From the NCBI RefSeq assembly GCF_015355785.1, contig NZ_JADKYW010000006.1:454936-518935 (forward strand): DNA of 64,000 bases, in the 5' to 3' direction. The notes under the pieces are model-generated. The model was not told the DNA's origin. It saw only the letters and a list, made by a program, of their open reading frames with translations, and ran no database searches. This DNA comes from Arthrobacter gandavensis (lineage in GTDB: Bacteria; Actinomycetota; Actinomycetes; Actinomycetales; Micrococcaceae). A program made the position numbers and the translations under genes. This document shows, piece by piece, positions 45,783 to 55,955 of the stretch. How positions within the stretch are numbered: the first letter of the stretch is position 1; each line of letters begins with the position of its first letter.

Positions 45783-46703
45783 ATGATCGAGCAGCGAACT
45801 CGCCGCTCCGCCCGGTTCCGCCTCCTTCTGGCCGCCGCGGCAGCGCCGCTGTTCCTGGGCTCGTGCGGCGTGGTTGCCGAAATGCCCACCACCAGCATGC
45901 CCAGCTCCTTCAGCGCCGCGACGTCTCCCGAAGGGCACCCGATGGCAGTTTCGGCACCCGCGGAAGCCACGGCTTCAAAGGTGGTGATGCCGGTTTACTG
46001 GCTGGGCCTGAACGGGTCGGATGTCCAGCTGTACCGGGAGTTCCTGCCGTCGAAAAACACCGGCGACCCCATTGGCGAAGCCGTGATGACCATGACGACG
46101 GCGACGCCCTCGGATGATGACTACTTCACGCCCTGGGCGCCCGCTTCGAGGGTCACAGCCTCGATCTCCAGCAAAAACGTCATCACGGTGGACATCTCCT
46201 CCGATGCCTTCAAACCTTCCCTGGACGCAGGCATGGCGCACCGCGCCGTCCAGCAGCTGGTGTACACCGCAACCGCAGCAGCGGCCAATGCCGGCCTGAC
46301 CACTGCGGGCTACAACGTCAGCGTTGCGGTGCTGGTGGACGGCAAGGCCGGCTATACGGCGTTTGGCCATGAGAATCTGGAACGCGACCTGGTGCGGGAC
46401 AACACGATGCCGGCTCCAATCTGGATCGTCAGCCCCCAGGAGGGTGACGGCACTGAAGCTTCAGTGACCGTAACGGGCTCCGCCGTGGAACGCGATGAGC
46501 AGCTGTTCTGGAGTGTTGAACGAGTGGTCAACGGGCGCCCTGAAACTGCTGCCCTCAAATCCGGTGAGATCCGGCTTGATGCCGTCTCAGGCGAGACGGC
46601 GATGTTCGACGTCCGGATCGACCTGGAACCGGGGGATTACAACCTTCGGGTATTCCACGGTGAAGGCGAGAACGAAGACTCAAAGCGCTTCACGGTCTAT
46701 TAG
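45783..46703 (+). CDS. GerMN and Gmad2 domain lipoprotein
   Basis: A 306-residue exported lipoprotein: basic N-terminus, hydrophobic core and lipobox LGSC (Cys28), a GerMN domain (about 65-185, VYWLGLNGSDVQLYREF, ITVDISSDAF) and a Gmad2 immunoglobulin-like domain (about 210-306, PIWIVSPQEGDG ... YNLRVFHGEGENED). Both domains were named from Bacillus spore germination but are common in non-sporulating actinobacteria, where LpqB-type proteins use GerMN in envelope signalling. AGGCAGGGA precedes the ATG. The 310 bp between the phoH leader and this gene hold nothing else I can identify. Confidence 0.85.
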   Translation: MIEQRTRRSARFRLLLAAAAAPLFLGSCGVVAEMPTTSMPSSFSAATSPEGHPMAVSAPAEATASKVVMPVYWLGLNGSDVQLYREFLPSKNTGDPIGEAVMTMTTATPSDDDYFTPWAPASRVTASISSKNVITVDISSDAFKPSLDAGMAHRAVQQLVYTATAAAANAGLTTAGYNVSVAVLVDGKAGYTAFGHENLERDLVRDNTMPAPIWIVSPQEGDGTEASVTVTGSAVERDEQLFWSVERVVNGRPETAALKSGEIRLDAVSGETAMFDVRIDLEPGDYNLRVFHGEGENEDSKRFTVY

Positions 46704-46713
46704 TCCCCCCGTC

Positions 46714-47496
46714 TCAGCCCCAGCGGCCCAACAGATGGTTCAGCAGAACCAGGGCTGCGGGTCCCGCGCTTGAGGAACGCAGCACGTGCGGACCCAGCCG
46801 CACGGCAACGGCACCGGCCTCTCGCAGGGCCTGGATTTCGGCGGGACTGATGCCGCCCTCGGGACCAACTACGACGGCGATGGACCGGATTCCGGTTTCC
46901 ACACCGGTTCCAGCGGCCCGCGCCAGGGCGGTTTCCACGGCAGCAGACAGCGGAAGCCCGGCTTCTTCATGCAGCACCAGGACCAGGCCGGTACCTGCCA
47001 GGCGGGAGGCCAGCGTCCTGCTGTCGGAGACATCCAGTACCAGCGGAATCCTTGACCTGCGGGACTGCTTGGCCGCGGAGGTCACCACGGCACGCCATTT
47101 TGCCTGGCCCTTCGCCGCCTTGTCAGCCCGCCAGCGGACAATGCTGCGCTCAGACTGCCAGGGCAGCACTGCGTCCACGCCAAGCTCGGTTGCCGCCTCA
47201 ATGGCCTGCTCGTCCCGGTCCCCCTTGGCCAACGCCTGCACGAGCGTGAATTCGCAGTCGCCACCCGGTTCAACCTCAACGTCGCGGACGTCGACTTCCA
47301 GCAGCGCCGGATCGGCGGAACGGACGGTTCCGCGCAGGCGCTTTCCGGCGCCGTCGACAATGTCCACGTCCTCCCCCGGGGCCAGCCGTTTGACTGCGAC
47401 GGCGTGGCGCGCTTCCGGGCCGGTGAGCGCGAAGACGCTCCCCGGTGCGGCGGCAGCAACGAGTTCGGGATCGCCGAAGAAGATGGGGTTGGTCAC
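46714..47496 (-). CDS. rsmE: 16S rRNA (uracil1498-N3)-methyltransferase
   Basis: A 260-residue SPOUT-class methyltransferase. An N-terminal PUA-like domain (about 1-75, GPEARHAVAVKRLAPGEDV) precedes the knotted SAM domain with VVGPEGGISPAEI and VRLGPHVLRSSSAGPAAL. The sites expected for m3U1498 methylation are intact. The GTG start has GGAG upstream. It lies 15 nt after dnaJ, in the hrcA-dnaJ-rsmE order usual in actinobacteria. Confidence 0.94.
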   Translation of the reverse strand: MTNPIFFGDPELVAAAAPGSVFALTGPEARHAVAVKRLAPGEDVDIVDGAGKRLRGTVRSADPALLEVDVRDVEVEPGGDCEFTLVQALAKGDRDEQAIEAATELGVDAVLPWQSERSIVRWRADKAAKGQAKWRAVVTSAAKQSRRSRIPLVLDVSDSRTLASRLAGTGLVLVLHEEAGLPLSAAVETALARAAGTGVETGIRSIAVVVGPEGGISPAEIQALREAGAVAVRLGPHVLRSSSAGPAALVLLNHLLGRWG

Positions 47497-47511
47497 CGTG
47501 GACTCCGGCGG

Positions 47512-48651
47512 CTAGTGGTTACCGAGGCGGTCGCGGAGCTTCGCGAAGACGCCGCTGCTGCTGTTGCCGCTGAGCCGGCCTTCGGCGAATTCCTCGCCGC
47601 GCAGCTCTGCTAGCCGGCGCAGCAGTTCCTCTTGAGCGGCGTCGAGCTTTTGCGGCGTTTCCACCTGGACGTGGACCATCAGGTCGCCGCGGCCGTAGCC
47701 GCGCAGGTGGGTTACGCCAAGGCCCTTGAGCGTGGTGACTTCGCCCGACTGCGTTCCGGCCTTGACGGTGATCTCACGTTCCCCGTCAAAGGTGTCCATG
47801 TTGATCACGGTGCCCAGCGCGGCAGCCGTCATCGGAACCGTCAGCGTGGCGTGCAGGTCATCACCGTCCCGCATGAATACGGGATCAGCGTTGACACGGA
47901 TTTCGACGTACAGGTCGCCCTGCGGTCCGCCCGCCGTTCCGGCTTCGCCCTGTCCGCTGAGCTGGATCCGGGTACCGGTTGCCACGCCGGCGGGAACCTT
48001 GATGGTCAGGGTGCGGCGGCTGCGGACTCGGCCTTCGCCGGCACATTCGTGGCACGGATCCGGAATGACGGTTCCGAATCCCTGGCAGGATCCGCAGGGT
48101 GCGGTGGTCATGACCTGGCCGAGGATTGAACGGACGGCGCGCTGGACCTGGCCGCTGCCGTGGCAGATGTCGCAGGTGCGCGGCGAGGTTCCGGGCTGGC
48201 AGCAGGAACCCTCGCAGGTGGGGCAGAGGACAGCCGTCTCGACGTCGATCTTCTTGTTGGTGCCGAAGACGGCATCCTTCAGGTCGATCCGGACGTTGAT
48301 CAGCGCATCCTGCCCGCGCCGGGTGCGGGACGCCGGGCCGCGTCCGCCGCCGGGAGCACCGCCGCCGAAGAAGGTGTCGAAGATGTCCTGGAAGCCGAAT
48401 CCCTGGCCGCCGAAGCCGCCACCAAAACCGCTGTCCGTGCCGTTCTCCTGGCCGGTGGTGTCGTAGACCCGGCGCTTCTGCGGGTCGGAGAGAACCTCGT
48501 AGGCGTGGGTGACCGCTTTGAACTCGTCCGCCGCTCCGGGAGCGGTATTCACGTCCGGATGCAGCTTGCGGGCCAGCTTGCGGTAGGCCTTCTTGATTTC
48601 CTCGCCGGTGGCATCCCGGCTGACGCCGAGTACCTGGTAGTGATCACTCAC
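47512..48651 (-). CDS. dnaJ: Chaperone protein DnaJ (DnaJ2 type)
   Basis: A 379-residue co-chaperone: J domain (1-65) with HPD (LHPDVN), a Gly/Phe-rich linker ([12 protein letters not shown]), four zinc CxxCxGxG-type repeats ([32 protein letters not shown]; the first deviates at the last Gly) and the C-terminal client-binding domains. It follows hrcA rather than dnaK, marking the second actinobacterial DnaJ. It is probably transcribed from the CIRCE-controlled hrcA promoter. Confidence 0.95.
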   Translation of the reverse strand: MSDHYQVLGVSRDATGEEIKKAYRKLARKLHPDVNTAPGAADEFKAVTHAYEVLSDPQKRRVYDTTGQENGTDSGFGGGFGGQGFGFQDIFDTFFGGGAPGGGRGPASRTRRGQDALINVRIDLKDAVFGTNKKIDVETAVLCPTCEGSCCQPGTSPRTCDICHGSGQVQRAVRSILGQVMTTAPCGSCQGFGTVIPDPCHECAGEGRVRSRRTLTIKVPAGVATGTRIQLSGQGEAGTAGGPQGDLYVEIRVNADPVFMRDGDDLHATLTVPMTAAALGTVINMDTFDGEREITVKAGTQSGEVTTLKGLGVTHLRGYGRGDLMVHVQVETPQKLDAAQEELLRRLAELRGEEFAEGRLSGNSSSGVFAKLRDRLGNH

Positions 48652-48743
48652 TCGTGCACATCGCTTCCTGTATTGCGTCCCCCGCCTCGGGGGTGGTTAG
48701 TCTTCCGCAGGGCACCGTGCGGCGCGCCTGCCGGTCTGGTGGG

Positions 48744-49757
48744 TCAGTTGTTCAGGACCCGGGAAAGGTAGCGGGCAACGGCTCGGACCGCTGCCATGGT
48801 GTTGGGGTAGTCCATCCGGGTGGGACCGAGGATTCCAACCATAGCGGAAGCGTCCGGCCCATACCCAGTGGCGACGACGGATGCCTCGGAGAGGGAACCG
48901 TAGGGATTCTCGGATCCGATCCGCACCGAAACGCCCTTTGCATCCTGTTCCATTTCGGAGAGCAGCCGCAGCATCACCACCTGTTCTTCCAGGGCCTCCA
49001 GGATGGGTCCTATGGTCAGCGGGAAGTCCCCCGTGGCGCGGGCAAGGTTCGCGGTGCCCGCCATGATCATGCGGTCTTCGCGGTTGATGCCGGCCAGCTG
49101 TTCAAGGGCCCGCCCCAGCGCTGCGGCGGGTCCGCGCAGGTGTGCTGGAACGGTGGCCAGGGTGTCGGCGAGGTGGGAGGTGATACGGGTCAGCATGGTT
49201 CCGGCCAATGCCTGGAGGAAATGCTGGCGCAGTTCGTGCAGGTCCTGTTCAGTCACCGGAGCCGGGACCGCGATGACGCGCTGCTCCACCCGGCCGGTCG
49301 TTGAAATGAGCACTACCAGCACCTGTGCCGGCGCCAGCAGGACAAACTCGATGTGGCGGACCTTCGCGTTGCCCAGGTGGGGATACTGAACGACGGCGAC
49401 CTGGTTGGTCAGCTGCGAGAGGAGCCGTACCGTGCGGTCCAGGATGTCATCGATGTCCTCTGCACCTTCCAGGAGTGTCTGGATGGCGCGGCGCTCAGCT
49501 GCGGAAAGCGGCTTGAGGTCCGAAAGCTGGTCCACGAACAGGCGGTAGCCCTTATCCGTGGGGATGCGTCCGGCGGAAGTGTGAGGTGCAACGATGAGGC
49601 CCTCTTCTTCGAGGACAGCCATGTCATTGCGGATGGTTGCGGAGGAAACCCCGAGGTGGTGGCGTTCAACCAGGGCCTTTGAGCCAACCGGCTCACGCGA
49701 GTGGACATAATCTTCGACAATGGCCCGGAGCACCTCGAGCCGGCGTGGTTCGCTCAA
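48744..49757 (-). CDS. hrcA: Heat-inducible transcription repressor HrcA
   Basis: A 337-residue repressor with an N-terminal winged helix (about 1-75, [39 protein letters not shown]) and a C-terminal GAF-like dimerisation domain. It binds CIRCE and is held active by GroEL. The TTG start has a perfect AAGGAGG 7 nt upstream. A CIRCE element lies 54 bp upstream, so it should repress itself and dnaJ. Confidence 0.96.
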   Translation of the reverse strand: MSEPRRLEVLRAIVEDYVHSREPVGSKALVERHHLGVSSATIRNDMAVLEEEGLIVAPHTSAGRIPTDKGYRLFVDQLSDLKPLSAAERRAIQTLLEGAEDIDDILDRTVRLLSQLTNQVAVVQYPHLGNAKVRHIEFVLLAPAQVLVVLISTTGRVEQRVIAVPAPVTEQDLHELRQHFLQALAGTMLTRITSHLADTLATVPAHLRGPAAALGRALEQLAGINREDRMIMAGTANLARATGDFPLTIGPILEALEEQVVMLRLLSEMEQDAKGVSVRIGSENPYGSLSEASVVATGYGPDASAMVGILGPTRMDYPNTMAAVRAVARYLSRVLNN

Positions 49758-49811
49758 TGGTTTCCTCCTTCGCTGACGGGCTTTCCGCTGGCGGCTGCCA
49801 TCCGGCCAGAC

Positions 49812-49838
49812 TTAGCACTCAATGTCCCTAAGTGCTAA
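49812..49838. promoter_or_regulatory. CIRCE operator
   Basis: TTAGCACTC (49812-49820), 9-bp spacer, AAGTGCTAA (49830-49838). It matches the CIRCE consensus TTAGCACTC-9-GAGTGCTAA except for one base at the inner edge of the right arm. It sits between the divergent hrcA and DUF3097 genes. Confidence 0.93.
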
Positions 49839-49929
49839 GTCTAATACCATCCGCTCCCGTTGCTAGCATTGATTCCTGCGTGCCTGCAGCCAGCGCATGC
49901 CCTACACGCGCCGTCAGGAACGAGGTTTC

Positions 49930-50772
49930 ATGCCCAGCTACGAGTGGGGCCCGCAGGACATCACTGCCCCGGCACGGAAGGCCCTGCGGAAGGTGGGTGC
50001 CGAGAAGGGCCTGGTGCTGGAAGAGGTGCAAACCGGATGGGTAGGCGCCGTGATCCGCACCGAGAAATCCGGCGGCATGCACCTGGTGGTGCTGGAGGAT
50101 TACCACGGTCGGACACGTTCCTTTGAACTTGGCTTCGGCTTCCTGCTGGAAGGCGAACCCGTTGAAGTGGTCCAGGCCGTTCAGGCCAAGGCCCCTGTTG
50201 CCCGGCGGACGGCGTCGGGATCCGTCGCCGTGGCGAACGCCCGTGCCCGTACCGCCCGGGCGAGCCGCATCTGGGTTGAAGGCAAGCATGACGCGGAACT
50301 GGTGGAGAAGGTCTGGGGAGACGACCTCCGGATCGAAGGCATCGTCGTCGAACCCCTCCACGGCGTGGACGACCTCGCCGGCGCCGTGCGGGACTTCTCA
50401 CCGGGTCCCGGCAGGCGGCTCGGCATCCTCGTGGACCACCTGGTTGCAGGGTCCAAGGAATCGCGCATCGCCGCCGAAGCGATGCGGGTGCCCGGAGCCG
50501 CGGGGAACGTGCTGATCGTCGGCCATCCGTACGTCGATGTCTGGCAGGCGATCAAGCCCCACGTGATCGGCCTGCAGGCATGGCCGGTGGTGCCGCGGCA
50601 CGAGGACTGGAAAAGCGGAATCCTGAAGGGACTCGGCTGGCCGCACCGTGACCATACCGACGTCGCCATGGGCTGGAAGAAACTGCTTGGTTCGGTTCGC
50701 ACCTACGCCGATTTGGAGCCGTCACTGCTGGGCCGGGTGGAGGAAGTCATCGACTTCCTCACCGTCCCGTAG
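49930..50772 (+). CDS. DUF3097 family protein
   Basis: A 280-residue actinobacterial DUF3097 protein, soluble and of unknown function. Recognisable conserved parts are VEGKHDAELVEKVWGDDLR, a Toprim-like opening; GILVDHLVAGSKESRIA; and VGHPYVDVWQAIKP. The E-G-K and D-H-x-x-x-x-S-K-E pattern suggests a Toprim-type nucleotidyl fold, my inference. AGGAACGAGG precedes the ATG at 49930; a TAGCAT -10 box at 49864-49869 would give a leader of about 55 nt. Divergent from hrcA across CIRCE. Confidence 0.88.
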   Translation: MPSYEWGPQDITAPARKALRKVGAEKGLVLEEVQTGWVGAVIRTEKSGGMHLVVLEDYHGRTRSFELGFGFLLEGEPVEVVQAVQAKAPVARRTASGSVAVANARARTARASRIWVEGKHDAELVEKVWGDDLRIEGIVVEPLHGVDDLAGAVRDFSPGPGRRLGILVDHLVAGSKESRIAAEAMRVPGAAGNVLIVGHPYVDVWQAIKPHVIGLQAWPVVPRHEDWKSGILKGLGWPHRDHTDVAMGWKKLLGSVRTYADLEPSLLGRVEEVIDFLTVP

Positions 50773-50926
50773 GGATTACCGGAATGCCTGCGGGCACACC
50801 CGCGGCACGGCACGCTGGGGTGTCCCGGTGCCCGTTCCTGCCGCTGGAGCCAGTACCCTTGTCTAACAACAGGTACCCGCGGGGGGGCGATCCCTGCGTC
50901 ATCTGAGAGTTAAAGGAATAGCCACC

Positions 50927-51352
50927 GTGCCCAACCCACGCCCGAACCACCCGCAACCGGATCACAGCGGTTCGCCGGCGCGCCCGGACTACCAGGGCGC
51001 CCCGGCCAACGCACTTCCCCTGACCGCGTCGGAAGACCGCCAGTGGGCAACCCTTTCCCACTTTGGCGGGATCCTGGGTTTCGTTCCTTCGCTCATCATC
51101 TACCTGGTTTTCCGTGACCGCGGACCCTTCACGGCCCAGGAGTCAAAGGAAGCCCTGAACTTCACGCTCCCTCCCACCATCCTTGCTCTCGTGGCCTGGC
51201 TGCTCTCCTTCATTCCGGTGGTGGGCGGATACTTCGCCATTCTCAACGCGCTCATCTGGATCGTCGTCGCCGTGTACTCCGTCATTGCGGGCATCGAATG
51301 CAACCGCGGCCGGCCCTACCGCTACCGCTACAACCTGCGCCGCTTCCGCTGA
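50927..51352 (+). CDS. DUF4870 membrane protein
   Basis: A 141-residue protein with a Pro-rich cytoplasmic start, then three hydrophobic segments (HFGGILGFVPSLIIYLVF, LPPTILALVAWLLSFIPVVGG, ILNALIWIVVAVYSVIAGI) and a basic tail (RPYRYRYNLRRFR). The pattern SEDRQWATLSHFGGI and the QESKEALNF segment are the DUF4870 signature (TMEM43/UPF0132-like). Function unknown. GTG start with AAAGGA upstream. An intrinsic terminator follows. Confidence 0.88.
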   Translation: MPNPRPNHPQPDHSGSPARPDYQGAPANALPLTASEDRQWATLSHFGGILGFVPSLIIYLVFRDRGPFTAQESKEALNFTLPPTILALVAWLLSFIPVVGGYFAILNALIWIVVAVYSVIAGIECNRGRPYRYRYNLRRFR

Positions 51353-51391
51353 CGCGCCAGCGTTGACGGCCGCTGCCGTGCATGAAAAGAC

Positions 51392-51422
51392 CCGCTGTCC
51401 CCGGAGGGACCGGCGGTTTTTT
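51392..51422. terminator. Intrinsic terminator after the DUF4870 gene
   Basis: CCGCTGTCCC and GGGACCGGCGG form a GC stem with one bulge and a CGGA loop, followed by TTTTTT on the plus strand. Confidence 0.8.
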
Positions 51423-51438
51423 CGGTTGTCCGGCCGGT

Positions 51439-52668
51439 TTACGGAAGCAGGCGCCGAACCACGGCGTCAGCCAGCAGCCGGCCCTTGAGTGTGAGCAGCA
51501 CGGTTCCCCCAATGGCTGCCCCGGGTTCAACCAGTCCGTCCGCGATCAGTCCGGCAATTTCGTGACGTCCTTCGGGGCGCAGCAGCTCCCGCGGCAGGCC
51601 TTCGGCCAGCCGGGTGCGCAGCATAACGTCTTCAAGGTAGCGGGTGTCCGTGTCCAGGGTTTCGCGCCCGACGGCGGGTGACTCCCCCGCTGCAATCCGC
51701 TGCGCATAGGCCGTGGGGTGCTTGGCGTTCCACCAGCGCACCCCGCCGACGTGTGAGTGGGCGCCGGGGCCGATTCCCCACCAGTCATCACTGCGCCAGT
51801 AGGCAAGATTGTGCCGGCAGGCGTCCTGCGGGGTGCGCGCCCAGTTGCTGACTTCGTACCAGTTCAGGCCGGCGGCCGAGAACAGTTCATCGGCCAGCAG
51901 GTACTTGTCCGCGTGGTCGTCGTCGTCGATCGGCGGCACTTCGCCGCGGCGCATGCGTGCGGCGAGCTTGGTGCCCTCCTCGACGATCAGCGCGTAAGCG
52001 GAAATGTGGTCCGGCTGGTAGCTCAGGACCTCCTCGACCGAATGCTTCCAGTCTGCCAGGGACTCCCCCGGCGTTCCGTAGATCAGGTCCACGCTGACTT
52101 TCAGGCCTGCGTCGCGCGCCCACTGAACCGCCTGCGGCACCCGTGACGGGGTGTGGGTCCGGTCCAGGACCGCCAGCACGTGCGGCACCGCAGACTGCAT
52201 GCCGAAGGAAACCCGGGTGAAGCCGGCGTCCTTCAGGAGCTGCAGGGATTCGGGGGTCACCGAGTCGGGGTTTGCCTCGGTGGTCACCTCTGCGCCGGGA
52301 GCCAGGCCCCACTGTTCGACGGCGGTGCCCAGGATGGCGGCCAGGTCTTCGGCGGGGAGCAGGGTCGGTGTGCCGCCGCCAAAGAAGACTGTCTCGATGG
52401 GCCGCCCCGGGATGCCCGACGCCGCCAAAGCAGCCGAGGCGAACCGGACTTCCTGCTGTGCCGTTGCGGCGTAGGCGTCCTGCGAGGCACCTCCGCCGAG
52501 CTCCGTAGCGGTATAGGTGTTGAAGTCGCAGTAGCCGCAGCGCACGGCGCAGAAAGGAATGTGGACGTACAGCCCGAACTTCCGTTCTGCAGCCGCGGCT
52601 GCTGCGTCGGACGGAAGAAGTCCGTCCTTTGGCGCGGGATCCCCGAGGGGCAGTGCGCTTGGTGTCAC
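51439..52668 (-). CDS. hemW: Radical SAM heme chaperone HemW
   Basis: A 409-residue radical SAM protein with the 4Fe-4S motif CAVRCGYC (CxxxCxxC) and [18 protein letters not shown]. It is related to oxygen-independent coproporphyrinogen oxidase, but lacks the fourth N-terminal Cys of HemN (CxxxCxxC followed by Asp), as HemW proteins do; they transfer heme to respiratory enzymes. The start (GTG) overlaps the lepA stop by 4 bp, so lepA-hemW are translationally coupled. Confidence 0.93.
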   Translation of the reverse strand: MTPSALPLGDPAPKDGLLPSDAAAAAAERKFGLYVHIPFCAVRCGYCDFNTYTATELGGGASQDAYAATAQQEVRFASAALAASGIPGRPIETVFFGGGTPTLLPAEDLAAILGTAVEQWGLAPGAEVTTEANPDSVTPESLQLLKDAGFTRVSFGMQSAVPHVLAVLDRTHTPSRVPQAVQWARDAGLKVSVDLIYGTPGESLADWKHSVEEVLSYQPDHISAYALIVEEGTKLAARMRRGEVPPIDDDDHADKYLLADELFSAAGLNWYEVSNWARTPQDACRHNLAYWRSDDWWGIGPGAHSHVGGVRWWNAKHPTAYAQRIAAGESPAVGRETLDTDTRYLEDVMLRTRLAEGLPRELLRPEGRHEIAGLIADGLVEPGAAIGGTVLLTLKGRLLADAVVRRLLP

Positions 52669-54518
52669 TTCTTGGATTTGTCCTTGGATTCGTCGGAGGA
52701 CAGGGCGGCCACGAAGGCTTCCTGCGGAACTTCCACTCGGCCGACCATCTTCATGCGCTTCTTGCCTTCCTTCTGCTTTTCCAGCAGCTTGCGCTTACGG
52801 CTGATGTCGCCGCCGTAGCACTTGGCAAGCACGTCCTTGCGGATGGCACGGATGGATTCGCGGGCGATGATGCGGGAGCCGATGGCGGCCTGGATGGGCA
52901 CCTCGAACTGCTGCCTTGGGATCAGTTCCCGCAGTTTTCCGGTCATCATGACGCCGTAGGCGTACGCCTTGTCCTTGTGGGTGATGGAGCTGAAGGCATC
53001 CACCTGCTCGCCCTGCAGCAGGATGTCCACCTTGACCAGGTCGGACACCTGCTCTCCGTCGGCCTTCCAGTCCAGCGAGGCGTAGCCGCGGGTCTTGGAC
53101 TTCAGCACGTCGAAGAAGTCGAAGACAATCTCGGCCAGCGGCAGGCGGTAACGAATTTCAACCCGGTCCTCGGAAAGGTAGTCCATGCCCCCCAGCACAC
53201 CGCGGCGGGTCTGGCACAGCTCCATGATGGCGCCCACGAACTCGCTCGGCGCCAGGATGGTGGCCGCAACCATGGGCTCGCGGACCTCTTTGATCTTGCC
53301 ATCGGGATACTCGCTGGGGTTGGTCACGGTGACCACTTTGTTGTCCTCAAGCGTCACCTCGTACTCCACGTTCGGTGCGGTGGAGATGAGGTCCAGGTTG
53401 TACTCGCGCTCGAGCCGCTCACGGGTAATTTCAAGGTGCAGCAGGCCCAGGAAGCCCACACGGAAACCGAAGCCAAGCGCTGCGGAGGTCTCGGGCTCGT
53501 ACACGAGTGCGGCGTCGTTGAGCATCAGCTTTTCGAGCGCGTCGCGCAGCACCGGGTAGTCGGCGCCGTCAATTGGGTACAGGCCGGAGAAGACCATGGG
53601 CTTGGCGTCGGCGTAACCGGGCAGCGACTCGGCTGCGGGCTTGGCCAGGTTGGTGACGGTGTCGCCAACCTTGGACAGACGGACATCCTTCACGCCGGTA
53701 ATCAGGTAGCCCACCTCGCCGACACCCAGGCCCTTGGAGGGAGTGGGCTCGGGTGAGCTGACACCGATCTCCAGGAGTTCGTGGCTCGCGCGGGTGGACA
53801 TCATCTGCACGCGTTCGCGCGGCGAGAGCTTGCCGTCGACGACGCGGACGTAGGTGACCACCCCGCGGTAGGTGTCGTAGACCGAGTCGAAGATCATGGC
53901 GCGTGCCGGTGCGTTGGGATCGCCCACCGGTGCGGGAATGTCACGGACAATCTGGTCCAGCAGTGCTTCGACGCCCACGCCGGTTTTGCCGGAGACCTTC
54001 AGCACGTCCGCCGGATCGCCGCCGATCAGGTGTGCCAGCTCCTCGGCATACTTTTCCGGCTGCGCCGCCGGCAGGTCGATCTTGTTGAGGACCGGAATGA
54101 TGGTGAGATCGTTTTCCATCGCCAGGTACAGGTTGGCGAGCGTCTGAGCTTCGATGCCCTGGGCGGCGTCCACCAGCAGTACTGCACCTTCGCAGGCGGC
54201 CAGGGAGCGGGAGACCTCGTACGTGAAGTCAACGTGGCCAGGGGTGTCGATCATGTTCAGGGCATAGGAGGTGTTCTCGAGTTCCCACGGCATGCGCACG
54301 GCCTGGGACTTGATGGTGATTCCGCGTTCGCGTTCGATGTCCATGCGGTCCAGGTACTGGGCCTTCATGTCGCGCTGCTGGACCACTCCGGTGAGCTGGA
54401 GCATACGGTCGGCCAGTGTGGACTTGCCATGGTCGATGTGGGCGATGATGCAGAAATTCCGAATGATCGCCGGATCCGTCGCGGCAGGCACCGGTGAGAA
54501 GCGGGCCAGAGGTGACAC
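52665..54518 (-). CDS. lepA: Elongation factor 4 (LepA)
   Basis: A 617-residue translational GTPase that back-translocates or helps ribosome assembly. G motifs [16 protein letters not shown] and NKIDLP are intact, followed by EF-G-like domains and the LepA-specific C-terminal domain ([31 protein letters not shown] in parts). The GTG at 54518 has AAAGGA 9 nt upstream and is preferred to the longer frame, which runs into non-coding sequence. Confidence 0.96.
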   Translation of the reverse strand: MSPLARFSPVPAATDPAIIRNFCIIAHIDHGKSTLADRMLQLTGVVQQRDMKAQYLDRMDIERERGITIKSQAVRMPWELENTSYALNMIDTPGHVDFTYEVSRSLAACEGAVLLVDAAQGIEAQTLANLYLAMENDLTIIPVLNKIDLPAAQPEKYAEELAHLIGGDPADVLKVSGKTGVGVEALLDQIVRDIPAPVGDPNAPARAMIFDSVYDTYRGVVTYVRVVDGKLSPRERVQMMSTRASHELLEIGVSSPEPTPSKGLGVGEVGYLITGVKDVRLSKVGDTVTNLAKPAAESLPGYADAKPMVFSGLYPIDGADYPVLRDALEKLMLNDAALVYEPETSAALGFGFRVGFLGLLHLEITRERLEREYNLDLISTAPNVEYEVTLEDNKVVTVTNPSEYPDGKIKEVREPMVAATILAPSEFVGAIMELCQTRRGVLGGMDYLSEDRVEIRYRLPLAEIVFDFFDVLKSKTRGYASLDWKADGEQVSDLVKVDILLQGEQVDAFSSITHKDKAYAYGVMMTGKLRELIPRQQFEVPIQAAIGSRIIARESIRAIRKDVLAKCYGGDISRKRKLLEKQKEGKKRMKMVGRVEVPQEAFVAALSSDESKDKSKK

Positions 54519-54726
54519 TGTGGCGGTTCCTTTACTGTTTGCATGGCTTCGGCGCCGTGCCGGATGCACGACTGCAATCCGAAGCGCCGCTCGCACGCAG
54601 GGATTGTACGAAGTGGGACTGGTTTCTAAGTTAACAGTCTCCCACGTTTATCCCGCCGGCCCCGAACTGTCCGCGGCGCCCGTCGCCGGAACCCCCGGAC
54701 GGCGCAGCGGCCCCGGACTGCGCGCC

Positions 54727-54732
54727 TAGGAT
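54727..54732 (+). promoter_or_regulatory. -10 box for the PemK-like gene (leaderless)
   Basis: TAGGAT, with 6 nt to the ATG at 54739. Confidence 0.6.
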
Positions 54733-54738
54733 GTCCGC

Positions 54739-55311
54739 ATGGCTTTTTCTTCCCGCAACCTGCTCAGCCTCGCCCGGACCGCCCTGCGCGCAGCGCGCCA
54801 TCTGGCCCGGCCGCCGGCGAAAGTTCCCCGGGCCCAGACCGGGTCCAGCCGCGGCCCCGGGCGGCAGCCTTCTTCTGCCCAGCGCATGTCCTCTGCGGGC
54901 TCATCTTCTGCCGGCACATCCCGGGGCGGCGTCTACGCCGGACACATCAGGCCGGTATACGCACCCAAGCCGGACGGCGCTCCGGACCCGGGCGAAGTCG
55001 TGTGGGCCTGGGTCCCGTATGAAGAGGATCCTTCCCAGGGCAAAGACCGCCCGGTCCTGCTGATCGGGCGCAGCGGCTCCGGCCTGCTGGGCCTGATGCT
55101 GACTACCCGGGACCGGAACAATTCCCGCGCGTCGGATCCGGCCTACCTGGATATCGGTTCCGGCGCATGGGACAGCAAGGGCCGGCCCAGTGAAGTGAAA
55201 TTGGACAGGATCATCACCCTGGATCCTTCCGACGTCCGGCGCCAGGGCGCTGTGGTGGACCGTGCCGTCTTCGAGCGCGTTGCCAGACGGCTCGCCGGCC
55301 TGCGGGATTGA
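54739..55311 (+). CDS. PemK/MazF-like toxin-family protein with N-terminal extension, no antitoxin
   Basis: A 190-residue protein. The first ~75 residues are basic and low-complexity (many Ala, Arg, Ser); the rest is a PemK-like barrel with PGEVVWAWVPYEEDPSQGKDRPVLLIG and VKLDRIITLDP. MazF/PemK toxins cut mRNA, but no antitoxin-like gene lies beside it: neighbours are lepA and rpsT. It may be a domesticated member with another role. The -10 box 6 nt upstream suggests a leaderless mRNA. Confidence 0.75.
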   Translation: MAFSSRNLLSLARTALRAARHLARPPAKVPRAQTGSSRGPGRQPSSAQRMSSAGSSSAGTSRGGVYAGHIRPVYAPKPDGAPDPGEVVWAWVPYEEDPSQGKDRPVLLIGRSGSGLLGLMLTTRDRNNSRASDPAYLDIGSGAWDSKGRPSEVKLDRIITLDPSDVRRQGAVVDRAVFERVARRLAGLRD

Positions 55312-55498
55312 GCGGACGCAGGGAGAGTGCCGGGTTCCACACTGTCCGCGAAGTTCTGCTAACATTTATTGCTGTGTGTCCGCGCAGGTCGACGGGCACT
55401 TCAGGCCGGGCGCCATTACGGTATCCCCACGCCGCTCAGTCAATGTCTGGTCTGAAATCCCTCACCGACCAAGTCCGCAATACAAAGAGAGTTTATAA

Positions 55499-55759
55499 GT
55501 GGCCAATATTAAGTCCCAGAAGAAGCGCATCCTCACCAACGAGAAGGCGCGTCAGCGCAACAACTCGGTGAAGTCCGAGCTGAAGACGCTTATCCGCAAC
55601 GTGGATAACGCTGTCACCGCTGCTGACAAGGAAGCGGCTCAGGCAGCCCTGCAGGCTGCTACCCGCAAGCTGGACAAGGCTGTCAGCAAGGGCGTTATCC
55701 ACAAGAACAACGCTGCTAACCGCAAGTCGGCCATCTCTAAGAAGGTCAACGCGCTCTAA
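55499..55759 (+). CDS. rpsT: 30S ribosomal protein S20
   Basis: An 86-residue, Lys/Ala-rich helical protein beginning (V)[10 protein letters not shown] with [16 protein letters not shown] and the C-terminal [13 protein letters not shown], the S20 pattern throughout. It binds 16S rRNA early in 30S assembly. The GTG start has AGAGAG upstream. Codon use is biased to GCT and CGT/AAG, as in highly expressed genes, unlike its neighbours. Its 187-bp upstream region probably contains the promoter (TAACAT near 55358). Confidence 0.97.
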   Translation: MANIKSQKKRILTNEKARQRNNSVKSELKTLIRNVDNAVTAADKEAAQAALQAATRKLDKAVSKGVIHKNNAANRKSAISKKVNAL

Positions 55760-55788
55760 GCGGAAGCAAGACCCCTAGTTTTACGCAG

Positions 55789-55820
55789 AAACGGCTGGCC
55801 CTTCGGGGCCGGCCGTTTTT
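55789..55820 (+). terminator. Intrinsic terminator after rpsT
   Basis: AAACGGCTGGCCC and GGGCCGGCCGTTT pair around a TTCG tetraloop, with a T-run at the 3' side. Confidence 0.9.
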
Positions 55821-55955
55821 GGGTTGGGCGGTCACTCGGTCCTTCGGGGCCGGACGCATTCGGGATAGGCGGCTGGGCAGCCCCCTGCATACGAGTGCTG
55901 CCAGCCTCTGCAAAGGACCCGGGCTTCGACGCCCGGCTCTGGGGTACCGCGCGAA

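Noticed and set aside
54739-55311. Classical type II toxin-antitoxin locus
   Set aside because: No antitoxin-sized frame with a ribosome site overlaps or precedes the PemK-like gene; upstream is the lepA leader region on the other strand.
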